Shown here one piece after another: positions 25,875 through 34,403 of a DNA stretch of 41,862 nucleotides. A program made the translations under genes and the position numbers. Within the stretch, counting starts at the first letter, position 1, and every line of letters starts with the position of its first letter. Origin of the DNA: Flavobacteriaceae bacterium (lineage in GTDB: Bacteria; Bacteroidota; Bacteroidia; Flavobacteriales; Flavobacteriaceae). The notes under the pieces are model-generated. The model worked only from the letters and a program-made list of their open reading frames with translations. It made no database searches and was not told the DNA's origin. The DNA is taken from positions 1-41,862 of the forward strand of contig JABSPO010000052.1 of assembly GCA_013214625.1 (NCBI GenBank). Reading direction: 5' to 3'.

Positions 25875-26480
25875 TTAACGAACAGGCAATTTCAATGACC
25901 AATTATTACGAACAGAAAGATATCTAATAACAACAACTGTTAGCATTGAAATTAGCATATTTAGCGTTGATATGCCTGAGATTTGTTCTAAGGCTAAAAA
26001 GACTAGTCCACCAGCTAAACATGCTGAAGCATAAATTTCTTTTCGGAATATTAATGGGACTTCATTGGTTAAAACGTCACGAATAATCCCTCCAAATACA
26101 GCTGAAACAATTCCCATCAGAATTGCTATAGGAGGCTCAAGCCCAACTGAAAGCGTTTTTTGTAAGCCTAAAATAGTAAAAAGCCCTATACCAATTGTAT
26201 CAAAAAAGAACATGCTTTTTCGAAGTTTTAAAATACGGTTTTTGAATAAATATGAAAGTAGTAAGGCAGCAACAATTGTCCACAAGTAATTTAGGTCAGT
26301 CATCCAACCAACGGGAGTCTGACCGATTAACATATCTCTGAGAGTCCCTCCACCAACAGCGGTTACCATACCAATAATACTAGCGCCTACTACATCAAAT
26401 TTACTGTCAATTGCTGTAAGGATACCACTAATAGCGAATACTAATGTTCCTACAATATCAAGGATATAAATCCAATCCAT
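25875..26480 (-). CDS. TRIC/UPF0126 family membrane protein
   Basis: A 201-residue inner-membrane protein made of two homologous halves of three membrane segments each, the TRIC-channel-related UPF0126 (YadS/YicG) family. The first half has DIVGTLVFAISGILTAIDSKFDVVGASIIGMVTAVGGGTLRDMLIG and the second the parallel FFDTIGIGLFTILG...GIVSAVFGGIIRDVLTNEVP; the repeated GGxxRD motif is the hallmark. Members act as cation channels or small amino acid/glycine transporters; the substrate here is not predictable. It lies 56 nt downstream of the glycosyltransferase gene on the same strand. Confidence 0.92.
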   Translation of the reverse strand: MDWIYILDIVGTLVFAISGILTAIDSKFDVVGASIIGMVTAVGGGTLRDMLIGQTPVGWMTDLNYLWTIVAALLLSYLFKNRILKLRKSMFFFDTIGIGLFTILGLQKTLSVGLEPPIAILMGIVSAVFGGIIRDVLTNEVPLIFRKEIYASACLAGGLVFLALEQISGISTLNMLISMLTVVVIRYLSVRNNWSLKLPVR

Positions 26481-26536
26481 AAAATGAGATTTAAATTAGG
26501 TTGTAAAAATAAGTTAATTTGAATTGAATGTGCAGT

Positions 26537-27658
26537 CTATTTATTAAAAAGCCTGTCTTTCCATACAAACGGACTTAATAAACTTGATACTGCAATGTAC
26601 ACAGTGAAAAATGGGTAAAACAGGAGCGTTTTTAAAAATGATAAATAGTTGATTTTATTTTGATATAAATGAGCAGTTTTAAAAATAAGCAACGTGTCAA
26701 TTGCAAATTTAGGGACTATAAGTACTAAGAAAACAGGGTTAATTATACCGATAATTAAGGCTACTCCAATTCCAATATTTGTAAAGAATACGATGACTCC
26801 AATACCCTTTGCAAAGTTGTTTTTGAAATGAGTTGCTTTGGCAGCCCAACGTTTGCGTTGTTGAACCAGCTCACTCCAGTTTTTAGTGGGATAAGTAGTT
26901 ACCAAGGCTTTAATATCTTTTAAAAATAAAACCTTTGATTTATCATGCGCTACAAAGTTTTCTAATAAAAAAACATCATCACCACTGGCAATAAAATCAT
27001 TGTCTTTAAATCCGTTTAGCTTTAAAAACAACTCTTTTTTATATGCAAGGTTAGCGCCGTTAGCCATAAAGGGTTGTTGAATTCCAAAACCACCAATGGT
27101 AGCTCCTTGCATACTCAAAAAATCAATAAGTTGAAACTGATGTAAAAAGGAACTATTACTTTTAAAACTCACTGGAGCAACGAGCATATTAGGGTTATTC
27201 TCACAAATACTAGCACTGAAACTAGAAAGCCATGTTTTAGGAAGTATGCAATCAGCATCAGTAGCAAGAATCCAATTGTGTTTTGTACTAGAAATAGCAG
27301 TACTAATGGCATCTTTTTTAGGAGAGTTGGATTGCCTTAGGGTTTTAATTGTTTTTAGATCAATAGCTGGATTGTTAACGCAAAACTGATTAATGATTTC
27401 TAGCGAATTATCAGTTGATTCATCATCAACTAAAATAATTTCATATAATGATTTATTGTATTCAACTTCGGCAATGGAATTTAATAAACCAGGTAAGTTT
27501 TCAGCTTCATTTCTGAATGGGATAATAACTGAAAACGGAGTAGTGTAGTCATGATTGTTTGTTATTGGTTTTAACTTGTCAAACCCAATAGTGAATAGCA
27601 GAATAAGTACTACGTACAAACAAATTAGTAGCCCAAATATGTAAAAAAAGAATAGCAT
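26537..27658 (-). CDS. Membrane-anchored family 2 glycosyltransferase
   Basis: A 373-residue GT2 enzyme with an N-terminal membrane segment (about 2-24) and two or three C-terminal ones. The GT-A catalytic domain shows FSVIIPFRNEAENL, EIILVDDESTDNS, ATDADCILP (DxD) and QRKRWAAK, the Q/RxxRW motif of processive-type GT2s. The product could be a polysaccharide, glycolipid or modified carotenoid; the sequence does not say. It follows the UPF0104 gene after a 163-nt gap that contains a large hairpin, so the two may be functionally linked without being tightly coupled. Confidence 0.92.
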   Translation of the reverse strand: MLFFFYIFGLLICLYVVLILLFTIGFDKLKPITNNHDYTTPFSVIIPFRNEAENLPGLLNSIAEVEYNKSLYEIILVDDESTDNSLEIINQFCVNNPAIDLKTIKTLRQSNSPKKDAISTAISSTKHNWILATDADCILPKTWLSSFSASICENNPNMLVAPVSFKSNSSFLHQFQLIDFLSMQGATIGGFGIQQPFMANGANLAYKKELFLKLNGFKDNDFIASGDDVFLLENFVAHDKSKVLFLKDIKALVTTYPTKNWSELVQQRKRWAAKATHFKNNFAKGIGVIVFFTNIGIGVALIIGIINPVFLVLIVPKFAIDTLLIFKTAHLYQNKINYLSFLKTLLFYPFFTVYIAVSSLLSPFVWKDRLFNK

Positions 27659-27703
27659 ATTATATCAAATTAAGTTTAAAATGATTGGTTGTGAATTTAA
27701 TTA

Positions 27704-27782
27704 TTTTTTGATTTATCAAGGCAAAAAAATAAAGCATAGCCTTAGCTACGGTATATTTTTTTAACGATGAAAAATCGAAAAA
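27704..27782. repeat. Large imperfect inverted repeat (possible REP-like element, family 3)
   Basis: The arms TTTTTTGATTTATCA and TGAAAAATCGAAAAA, with inner A7 and T7 runs, fold into one ~80-nt hairpin around a GCATAGCCTTAGCTACGG centre. It fills the space between the UPF0104 and glycosyltransferase genes. It could end the upstream transcript or be a dispersed repeat; only one copy is in the window. Confidence 0.6.
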
Positions 27783-27821
27783 GAAACTATTGACATCAGT
27801 TATTTTGAATTTCATTTGATG

Positions 27822-28799
27822 TTACTCCTGGTTCAATTTAAAATTTAATACAAAATAACTTCCTATTGTTGCTGGAAAAGCAAAATTGAATAACCACATT
27901 AAAGTAGTAATTGCTAATACAACAAATTCATTAGCGCCTACAAAACTAAACAACCATACCGCAATACTTCCTTTAACGATAACATCTAAAATGAAAATAG
28001 TTGGTATAACCGAAACTAACAAGTACATACTGGTAATAAAAGCCATTGCTTCAAGGTATGAAATGTCAATAGCAAACAACCAAATTAAAAAATAAAATTG
28101 ATGTGCAAAAACGACATATTTTAATAGGGACAAACACCCTGTAGTTACTATCGTTCGTCGGTGTAGGTTTTTGAAAAACCTACTTAATTTCGAAAAGGAA
28201 TATCCTTTTATGGTGTGTTTTTTACGAGATGAATAGGTGAATAAAAAAAACAAAAAAACAATTCCTAAAACACCAAATCGGATAGCTTTATAGTAAAAAA
28301 CAGGCATGCTATATGTGTCAACAACATACCATAAACCGATACTACCGAAAATAACCGTTGCACCAAGTTGTGCTAAGTTACCTACTAAGTTTAATCCGAG
28401 GATTTTTTTCCGAGATGTTTTAGGATAATATATAGCTTTAGCTCCGTACTCTCCAATTCTGTTAGGCGTAATGATTGATGTGGTTAATGAACCAAGTGAT
28501 TGTTTGATTGCTTCTGTAAAAGGAATGGCCTTAATTTCATTTACAAGGGTTTTCCATTTTAAACTTTCTAAACTCCAATTCAGTAAGCTAAATACAATGA
28601 GTATAACAATATTGATAGGAGTAATCACTTTATTGTCATGTAGCAATTGCAAGAAATATTCAAAATCTAAAGTATCATTATGCAGTAGCTTTTGATAAAT
28701 AAAAAAACCAGCACCAAAAACGATCGCTAACTTTATCGCCATAAAAGCAATTTGCTTTAGGCGAATACGTAAAGTGTGGATACTATTGTGCTTGGTCAT
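27822..28799 (-). CDS. UPF0104 / LPG-synthase-TM family membrane protein
   Basis: A 325-residue protein with about eight membrane segments. It matches the transmembrane (flippase-like) part of lysylphosphatidylglycerol synthases, the UPF0104 family, without the soluble aminoacyl-transferase domain. The family pattern includes NWSLESLKWKTLV, a GSLTTSIITPNRIGEYGAKAIYY segment and GNLAQLGATVIFGSIGLWYV. Proteins of this type are often found near glycosyltransferases or lipid-modifying genes, as here, and are thought to move lipid-linked molecules; this role is inference. Confidence 0.87.
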   Translation of the reverse strand: MTKHNSIHTLRIRLKQIAFMAIKLAIVFGAGFFIYQKLLHNDTLDFEYFLQLLHDNKVITPINIVILIVFSLLNWSLESLKWKTLVNEIKAIPFTEAIKQSLGSLTTSIITPNRIGEYGAKAIYYPKTSRKKILGLNLVGNLAQLGATVIFGSIGLWYVVDTYSMPVFYYKAIRFGVLGIVFLFFLFTYSSRKKHTIKGYSFSKLSRFFKNLHRRTIVTTGCLSLLKYVVFAHQFYFLIWLFAIDISYLEAMAFITSMYLLVSVIPTIFILDVIVKGSIAVWLFSFVGANEFVVLAITTLMWLFNFAFPATIGSYFVLNFKLNQE

Positions 28800-28846
28800 T
28801 AGTTTTTAGTAAGTTTGTAAATAACAATTACAATGAAATCAAAATA

Positions 28847-28888
28847 CGTCAATTCGAGTGATTTTTGTTGAAAAATTGTATCGAGAAT
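28847..28888. repeat. Dispersed repeat family 2 copy (left of the 28933 gene)
   Basis: CGTCAATTCGAGTGATTTTT, an inner GTTG loop and TTGTATCGAGAAT. It is nearly identical to the reverse complement of 29633-29673, so the gene between them is bracketed by inverted copies. Confidence 0.8.
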
Positions 28889-28932
28889 AGTATTTTGTAA
28901 CATACAAACCGCAAATTATAAAATTTAAACAG

Positions 28933-29568
28933 ATGAACAGATTTAGTATTGTATTATTCTTTGTATTCCTTTCAAATTTAATAACAGCCCAAACATTAAC
29001 TATTGATTTAGGGGTAGGTTTTAATAAACCTTCAGACGATTTTGGCACTATATATGAAGCAAAACCAGTTAACGGATTAACTGTTGATGCAGGACTTCGT
29101 TATATGTTTAAAAAGAAATTAGGAGCAAAATTAGACATAGGGTTTAATCGTTACGGTGAAGGTGGTGATTCTCCAGAATTCAAAGCCAATTACACCAGAG
29201 TGAATTTGCAAGCATATTATAATGTTTGGGATCATTTATATGATTTACAAATGCGTTTGCCGGAGCGCATTGGTGTGTTTTTACATGCCGGACCAGGAAT
29301 GTCATTCCTCAAACCATTAAGTGAACCTTATATTAACAATAAAAGTAGTAATTTTAATGTAATGGCGGGTGTGGCTGTTCATTATGGAGTTACTGATAGA
29401 GTATCGATATTTGTTGATGCGTCTAATATATTTAATATGGGGCAAAAAATAAATTATGAAGGGTCTGTTTTAGCCGATAAAATAAATTCGTCAATGGCTA
29501 ATTTAACTTTCGGAGTAAGTATTTCGATTAATTCAGATTGTTACTTCTGTGACAAGCCGGAAATGTAA
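28933..29568 (+). CDS. Outer-membrane beta-barrel protein (porin-like)
   Basis: A 211-residue protein with a signal peptide (1-19, ending ITAQ) and an all-beta pattern typical of small eight-strand outer-membrane barrels: LTIDLGVGFNKPSDDF, VDAGLRYMFKKKLGAKLDIGFNRYG, IGVFLHAGPGMSFLKPL, FNVMAGVAVHYGVTDRVSIFVDASNIF and a closing NLTFGVSISIN. After the barrel there is a short Cys-containing tail (DCYFCDKPEM). No ligand or specific function can be assigned. It stands alone between inverted family 2 repeats, with a terminator at 29704-29734. Confidence 0.85.
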   Translation: MNRFSIVLFFVFLSNLITAQTLTIDLGVGFNKPSDDFGTIYEAKPVNGLTVDAGLRYMFKKKLGAKLDIGFNRYGEGGDSPEFKANYTRVNLQAYYNVWDHLYDLQMRLPERIGVFLHAGPGMSFLKPLSEPYINNKSSNFNVMAGVAVHYGVTDRVSIFVDASNIFNMGQKINYEGSVLADKINSSMANLTFGVSISINSDCYFCDKPEM

Positions 29569-29571
29569 TTA

Positions 29572-29703
29572 TTTGGGCGTTCCCAAGTAGAAAAAACTTG
29601 GTCAGGTTGTCCGCTATATCTTTTTACGAATGTTCTCGATACAATTTTTTAACAAAAATCACTCGAACTGACGTAAAAAGGATGCCGCTTCCATCCTTAA
29701 CGC
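29572..29703. repeat. Outer palindromic repeat containing a nested family 2 repeat
   Basis: The outer parts TTTGGGCGTTCCCAAG..GGTCAGGTTGTCCGCTATATC and GGATGCCGCTTCCATCCTTAACGC resemble an intergenic repeat I recall as common in Flavobacteriaceae. Its middle hairpin (CTTTTT..AAAAAG) holds an inverted family 2 copy. Confidence 0.6.
29633..29673. repeat. Dispersed repeat family 2 copy, inverted, nested
   Basis: Reverse complement of the family 2 unit: TTCTCGATACAATTTTTT to ACTCGAACTGACG. It lies inside the loop of the 29572-29703 element and pairs by sequence with the copy at 28847-28888. Confidence 0.8.
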
Positions 29704-29734
29704 AAAAAAGAACCTTCAAATTAGGTTGTTTTTT
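29704..29734 (+). terminator. Probable terminator after the barrel-protein gene
   Basis: AAAAAAGAACCT and AGGTTGTTTTTT form a 12-bp stem with one mismatch and a seven-base loop, followed by T-rich sequence. It directly follows the nested repeat and precedes ruvC by about 70 nt. Confidence 0.65.
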
Positions 29735-29804
29735 AAAGCTTTATAAATACATTTCTCAGAAAACACTAAACTCATGACCCTTTTTAAACTTATAAACTAA
29801 AATA

Positions 29805-30359
29805 GTGGCTAAAGAAAAAATCATATTAGGAGTTGATCCAGGAACTACAATAATGGGCTTTGGGCTTATTAAAATAGTAGATAATAAAATGGAATTTCTG
29901 CAGATGAACGAACTCTTATTGCAGAAATATAAAGACCCTTATACCAAGCTAAAACTAATTTTCGAACGTACAATGGAGTTGATAGATACCTATCATCCAG
30001 ATGAAATGGCCTTGGAAGCACCATTTTTTGGAGTGAATGTACAATCCATGTTGAAATTAGGGAGAGCACAAGGGGTAGCAATGGCGGCAGGATTGTCGCG
30101 AGAAATTTCTATTACAGAATATGCTCCTAAAAAAATAAAAATGGCAATTACTGGGAATGGAAACGCGAGTAAGGAACAAGTAGCAGCAATGCTGAAAAGC
30201 CTTTTGAACTTAAAGACATTACCTAAAAACTTAGATGCTACCGATGGATTGGCAGCTGCGGTTTGCCATCATTTTAACTCAGGAAAAATTGTAGGAACAA
30301 AGAGTTATGGTAGCTGGGAAAGTTTTGTAAGTCAAAACGCTAATCGAGTTAAGAAATAA
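29805..30359 (+). CDS. ruvC: Holliday-junction endonuclease RuvC
   Basis: RuvC resolves Holliday junctions made by RecA and moved by RuvAB. The protein has 184 residues and the RNase H-like core with all catalytic acidic residues: D11 in ILGVDPGT, E71 in ALEAPFFG, and D144 and D147 in NLDATDGLAAAVCHH. The start is GTG at 29805: a stop lies four codons upstream with no other start, and the first strand begins right after. It precedes the YfiT-like gene by five nt, so the two are probably co-transcribed. It functionally complements the AddAB-like pair found at 5917-14865. Confidence 0.97.
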   Translation: MAKEKIILGVDPGTTIMGFGLIKIVDNKMEFLQMNELLLQKYKDPYTKLKLIFERTMELIDTYHPDEMALEAPFFGVNVQSMLKLGRAQGVAMAAGLSREISITEYAPKKIKMAITGNGNASKEQVAAMLKSLLNLKTLPKNLDATDGLAAAVCHHFNSGKIVGTKSYGSWESFVSQNANRVKK

Positions 30360-30364
30360 CCACT

Positions 30365-30910
30365 ATGCAAGACATCGAACAACTAAAATACCCAGCAGGG
30401 AAGTTACATATTCCTGAAAAAATCACACAAGAACAGGTTGAAATTTGGATTAAGACTATTGCGTTGTTTCCAAAAAAAGTTAAAACCGAATTAACGGACT
30501 TAACAAATCAACAAACTATAAGGTATCATTACCGTGCTGGAGGCTGGAATATCAAACAAGTGTTAAATCATTGTATTGATAGCCACATGAATAGTTTTAT
30601 CAGATTCAAATTGGCACTAACGGAAGAGAACCCTATCATAAGGCCTTATGATGAAACTGCATGGGCTGAATTGCCTGACACATTATTGTATGATGTATCA
30701 GAAAGTATTCAGTTATTACAATTGATACATAAGCGTTGGGTGTTTTTATTAAACAGTTTAACAACTGAACAATTTAACAGAACATTTATTCATCCAGATG
30801 GAGATGAGGTTGTAACCTTAAAAGAAAACCTATGTATTTATGCGTGGCATTGCGAGAATCATTTTTTACACATTGTAAATGCTAAGAAATTTAAATTTCC
30901 AAAAGACTAA
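30365..30910 (+). CDS. YfiT-like DinB-family metal-dependent transferase
   Basis: A 181-residue four-helix-bundle protein of the DinB/YfiT family. The metal-site histidines are in QVLNHCIDSHMNSFIRFK (first) and in the HxxxH of YAWHCENHFLHI. The segment NPIIRPYDETAWAELPD is characteristic of the YfiT branch, which in Firmicutes transfers bacillithiol to electrophiles; in Bacteroidetes the thiol or another nucleophile could serve. The start ATG is five nt after the ruvC stop. The function as a detoxifying thiol transferase is inferred from the family. Confidence 0.88.
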   Translation: MQDIEQLKYPAGKLHIPEKITQEQVEIWIKTIALFPKKVKTELTDLTNQQTIRYHYRAGGWNIKQVLNHCIDSHMNSFIRFKLALTEENPIIRPYDETAWAELPDTLLYDVSESIQLLQLIHKRWVFLLNSLTTEQFNRTFIHPDGDEVVTLKENLCIYAWHCENHFLHIVNAKKFKFPKD

Positions 30911-31101
30911 AAAGTGTCTTAATGTAGAGATACATTATTTACTTGACAGGAATTAAGAAACAAGAACAAAGATGTAAGACTTTTATTCCGAGAATATTGA
31001 TTTAATTGTTATTGGTTTAATAGTAAAAAAGATTTAAAATAAAGTTATTTAGGCGAATGATAAGCTGCCTACTATATAATACTGTAAACTGAATACTAAA
31101 A

Positions 31102-32280
31102 ATGAGCGGAATTTACCTCCATATTCCTTTTTGCAAACAAGCATGTCATTATTGTGACTTTCATTTTTCTACATCACTAAAGAAAAAGGATGAATTAGTA
31201 CAAGCCATTGCTTCAGAATTAATTTTGCGAAAAGATGAAATAAATACCCCGATAGAGACTATTTATTTCGGAGGAGGAACACCTTCTTTATTATCGATTG
31301 ATGAATTGCGATTTTTGATTGATGCTATTTATAAGAATTTTACCGTAATAAAAAACCCTGAAGTTACTATAGAAGCAAACCCAGATGACCTGGCATCACT
31401 GATGCCTTCTAATAATACTTCAACAACTATTTTTGAACAATACCGTTCAATTGGTATAAACCGATTAAGCATAGGGATTCAATCTTTTTTTGAAGATGAT
31501 TTAGTAATGATGAATCGTGCTCATAATTCAAAGGAAGCTGAAAATTGTTTGTCAGAGGCTACTCGCTACTTTGATAATATTACGATCGATTTAATATATG
31601 GTGTTCCTAATATGAGTAATGAAAAATGGACTGCTAATATTGAAAAAGCACTCTCATTTGGTATAAAGCATATTTCCAGTTATGCTTTAACAGTTGAGCC
31701 AAAAACGGCACTAGCAAGTTTTATTGCAAAGGGGGAAATAGACGCTCCAAAAGACGCTGTTGCCCATGAACATTTTCAAATTTTAGTAAATACACTTGAA
31801 AAGAATGGGTTTGTGCATTATGAGCTTTCTAATTTTGGAAAACCCAACTATTTCTCTAAACACAATACTTCTTATTGGTTAGGGAAACCCTATTTAGGAG
31901 TTGGTCCTTCAGCACATTCGTTTAATGGCGCACAACGCAGTTGGAATGTGGCTAACAATACTAAATACATTAATTCAATAGAAAAAAATACACTGCCAAT
32001 TGAGCGTGAAACTCTTTCTATAGATGATCGTTATAATGAGTATGTAATGACGGGGTTACGAACTATTTATGGAGTTTCATTAAATAAAGTCAGCAATGAT
32101 TTTGGAACACTGTACGAAATTCATATTAAAAAAATGGCTCAGAAACATATTGATCAAGGGTTATTGATGATTACAAGTGAAGTAGAGCAACACTCAGTTG
32201 TTCAAATCCAAAAACTATTCACTACTGCAAAAGGGAAGTTTCTGTGCGATGGTATTGCTTCTGATTTATTTAAAGTGTAA
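31102..32280 (+). CDS. hemW: HemW, radical SAM heme chaperone (HemN-like)
   Basis: A 392-residue radical SAM protein of the HemN/HemW group. The 4Fe-4S cluster motif is CKQACHYC (C11, C15, C18), followed by IETIYFGGGTPSLL, EANPDDL, INRLSIGIQSF and ITIDLIYGVPN. The start IYLHIPFC directly before the cluster, without the longer N-terminal arm of coproporphyrinogen dehydrogenase HemN, and the length below 400 residues favour HemW, which hands heme to respiratory proteins. The 191-nt space upstream of it holds no clear promoter, repeat or RNA. It is the last gene before the kinase cluster. Confidence 0.9.
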   Translation: MSGIYLHIPFCKQACHYCDFHFSTSLKKKDELVQAIASELILRKDEINTPIETIYFGGGTPSLLSIDELRFLIDAIYKNFTVIKNPEVTIEANPDDLASLMPSNNTSTTIFEQYRSIGINRLSIGIQSFFEDDLVMMNRAHNSKEAENCLSEATRYFDNITIDLIYGVPNMSNEKWTANIEKALSFGIKHISSYALTVEPKTALASFIAKGEIDAPKDAVAHEHFQILVNTLEKNGFVHYELSNFGKPNYFSKHNTSYWLGKPYLGVGPSAHSFNGAQRSWNVANNTKYINSIEKNTLPIERETLSIDDRYNEYVMTGLRTIYGVSLNKVSNDFGTLYEIHIKKMAQKHIDQGLLMITSEVEQHSVVQIQKLFTTAKGKFLCDGIASDLFKV

Positions 32281-32383
32281 GTACATCGAGTAACCGAAAG
32301 TGTTTTTGTGGCAAGATTTTACTTTTTAGGAAATACGCGAAAAATAATGTATTTTTATTATTACTAAACACTAATCAATATTA

Positions 32384-34285
32384 ATGTATTCTAAAAGCTG
32401 GATAATATCTATTGTTTTTCTATGCCTGTTTTTGCGCTTAAATGCGCAAGAATACGTTGATGAAAAATATTATTTATTGGATAGTTTAGACTTGTCTTTG
32501 ACAAGCTCTAAAGAAAAAAACCTACTAGAATCGTCATTAAAAAAATACCATTCAGCATCACAGGACACCTTAAAATTGAAGGCTATAAGCCATCTTGTAG
32601 AGAATTCATGGGATAATAAAATATGGCCCAGATATAATGCATGGGTGTATCTTTTTACAAAGGAAAATCTCGGGGATTTAATAGATACTTATTATCAAAT
32701 AGAATTATCACCAGTAGATCGCCAGTTGCTTTTATATTATGCAAACGCCGTTAATAACTTTGGAATTATACAAAGTGAAATAGGTGATTTACCTAAAGCA
32801 TTAGAGTATTACTTTGTATCATTAGGGATTAGGGAGCATATAAAGGATAATATTGGGATATCAGAAACATATAACAATATAGGGGCGGTGTATAGTACGT
32901 TAGATAATACTGAAAAATCCTTAGAAAATTATGAAAAAGCTAAAACCATAGCAGAGAAAGTCGGAGATAATGATTTAATGGCTGTTGTGTTAAGTAATAT
33001 AGGAATACTGTATAAGGAAACTGGTAAAACTGAAGAGGCATTACAGTGTTACGAAAGAAGTTTGGTAATAAAAAAGGAACTAAATGATAATAAGGGGTAT
33101 GGACTTACTTTAGGGTTGATAGGGGAAATTCATGAAGATGAAGGTGAGCTTAAAAAAGCATTGAATTTTTATAAAAGAAGCTTAGTTATTTTTGAAAATG
33201 AAAAGGACAATGATGGTATCGCAGTTTCTTTAAATCGTATAGGAACAATTTATTTTAAGCAAAACATAACAATTAAAGCAAAGGAAAGTGCTTTAGAGGC
33301 AATTTCTTTAGCAAAGGAATCTAGTGATGAAGCTATAGTTATGAATTCTTCTCTACTATTGTCATCAATATATGAACGAGAGAAATTATGGAAGAAAGCT
33401 TTTGAGTTTCAAAAGTTACACGTAAAAATGCGCGATCGTGTCAAAAGTATTGAGATTCAAAAGAAAACGGCTGAAACGCAAATAAAATATGACCTAAGTA
33501 GTCAACAACAAAAAATAGATTTTTTATCATTTAAAAATAAAACTCAAGAAGCTCGTTTGAAAACGAATAAAGTTTCCATAATTTTAATTTCTATCGCATT
33601 AGCGATTGTTACAATATTAGTTTTAGGGTATCGAAAAAGTAATAAAAAGAAGCAACTAATTAATGAGTTGTTAGAAAGAGAAAACGACACTAAAAAAACC
33701 ATACTTCAAGAAATTCATCATAGAATAAAAAACAATTTGCAAGTTGTTAATAGTTTATTGCGGATGCAAGCTAGTAAAACTAAAGATAAGGATATTAAAA
33801 TTGCATTTAAAGAAACACAAAGTAGAGTTGTATCAATGGCCAAACTACATGAGAAAATGTATCAATCAGGTGATTTTAAAAACTTAAATGCTAAAGAATA
33901 TATTAGTCATTTGGTTGAAGACATTGTTAAAAACTATACAGTTGATAAAAAAGTATCATTAAAACTCGATATTGAAGAAGTCTTTTTTGATTCTAAAATA
34001 ATGATGCCGCTAAGTTTAATTATTAATGAAGTAATTACCAACTCATTAAAATATGCATTTAATAATGAAGAAAATCCTATAATCACTGTTACGTTAAAAC
34101 AATTAAGTACTATCAAAAATGAACTTCACATTGCCGATAATGGTACTGGATATGACAGGGAAAAAGAAAGCAAAGGTTTAGGAGCGAAATTAATAAATTC
34201 TTTCACACAACAAATTTCTGGTACAATTCATCACAACACTATTAACGGTACATCAGTAACGATAACATTTAGTAGGTTAGTATGA
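32384..34285 (+). CDS. TPR sensor histidine kinase 1 (HisKA_2 type)
   Basis: A 633-residue membrane histidine kinase. In order: signal sequence (1-22, ending NAQ), a ~100-residue helical N-terminal segment shared with its neighbours (YVDEKYYLLDSL, NSWDNKIWPRYNAWVY), about six TPR units (about 115-340; NNFGIIQSEIGDLPKALEYY), a coiled coil, one membrane segment (about 397-417), HisKA_2 with phosphoacceptor His446 in QEIHHRIKNNLQVVNSLL, and an HATPase domain with N box NEVITNSLKYAF, G1 DNGTGYD and G2 GLGAKLI. The TPR part should be periplasmic. It is the most divergent of the TPR kinases and is 118 nt from the next gene, so it may be a separate transcript. The signal and the response regulator are unknown. 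Confidence 0.93.
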   Translation: MYSKSWIISIVFLCLFLRLNAQEYVDEKYYLLDSLDLSLTSSKEKNLLESSLKKYHSASQDTLKLKAISHLVENSWDNKIWPRYNAWVYLFTKENLGDLIDTYYQIELSPVDRQLLLYYANAVNNFGIIQSEIGDLPKALEYYFVSLGIREHIKDNIGISETYNNIGAVYSTLDNTEKSLENYEKAKTIAEKVGDNDLMAVVLSNIGILYKETGKTEEALQCYERSLVIKKELNDNKGYGLTLGLIGEIHEDEGELKKALNFYKRSLVIFENEKDNDGIAVSLNRIGTIYFKQNITIKAKESALEAISLAKESSDEAIVMNSSLLLSSIYEREKLWKKAFEFQKLHVKMRDRVKSIEIQKKTAETQIKYDLSSQQQKIDFLSFKNKTQEARLKTNKVSIILISIALAIVTILVLGYRKSNKKKQLINELLERENDTKKTILQEIHHRIKNNLQVVNSLLRMQASKTKDKDIKIAFKETQSRVVSMAKLHEKMYQSGDFKNLNAKEYISHLVEDIVKNYTVDKKVSLKLDIEEVFFDSKIMMPLSLIINEVITNSLKYAFNNEENPIITVTLKQLSTIKNELHIADNGTGYDREKESKGLGAKLINSFTQQISGTIHHNTINGTSVTITFSRLV

Positions 34286-34369
34286 TTTTTTCAGGAATTT
34301 ATAGCTACTTGATGTATTAATATTAAGGATAGACCCAACCAGCTGATTATTAGTGTTTTTGGTTTTAAA

Positions 34370-34389
34370 AGTGTATCTTTAAGTACACT
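34370..34389 (+). promoter_or_regulatory. Small inverted repeat upstream of kinase 2
   Basis: AGTGTA and TACACT separated by eight nt (TCTTTAAG), ending 14 nt before the ATG. The sequence TATCTTTA within it is one base off TAnnTTTG, so a regulated promoter is possible, but no good -33 box is spaced correctly. Confidence 0.35.
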
Positions 34390-34403
34390 CAAACTGCTTT
34401 ATA

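Noticed and set aside
28839-29048. 69-residue minus-strand ORF
   Set aside because: Overlaps the start of a well-supported signal-peptide-bearing barrel gene on the plus strand and a repeat; no family features.
29572-29703. Possible tRNA or structured RNA in the GC-richer intergenic stretch
   Set aside because: No cloverleaf or T-loop motif; the structure is explained by nested palindromic repeats.
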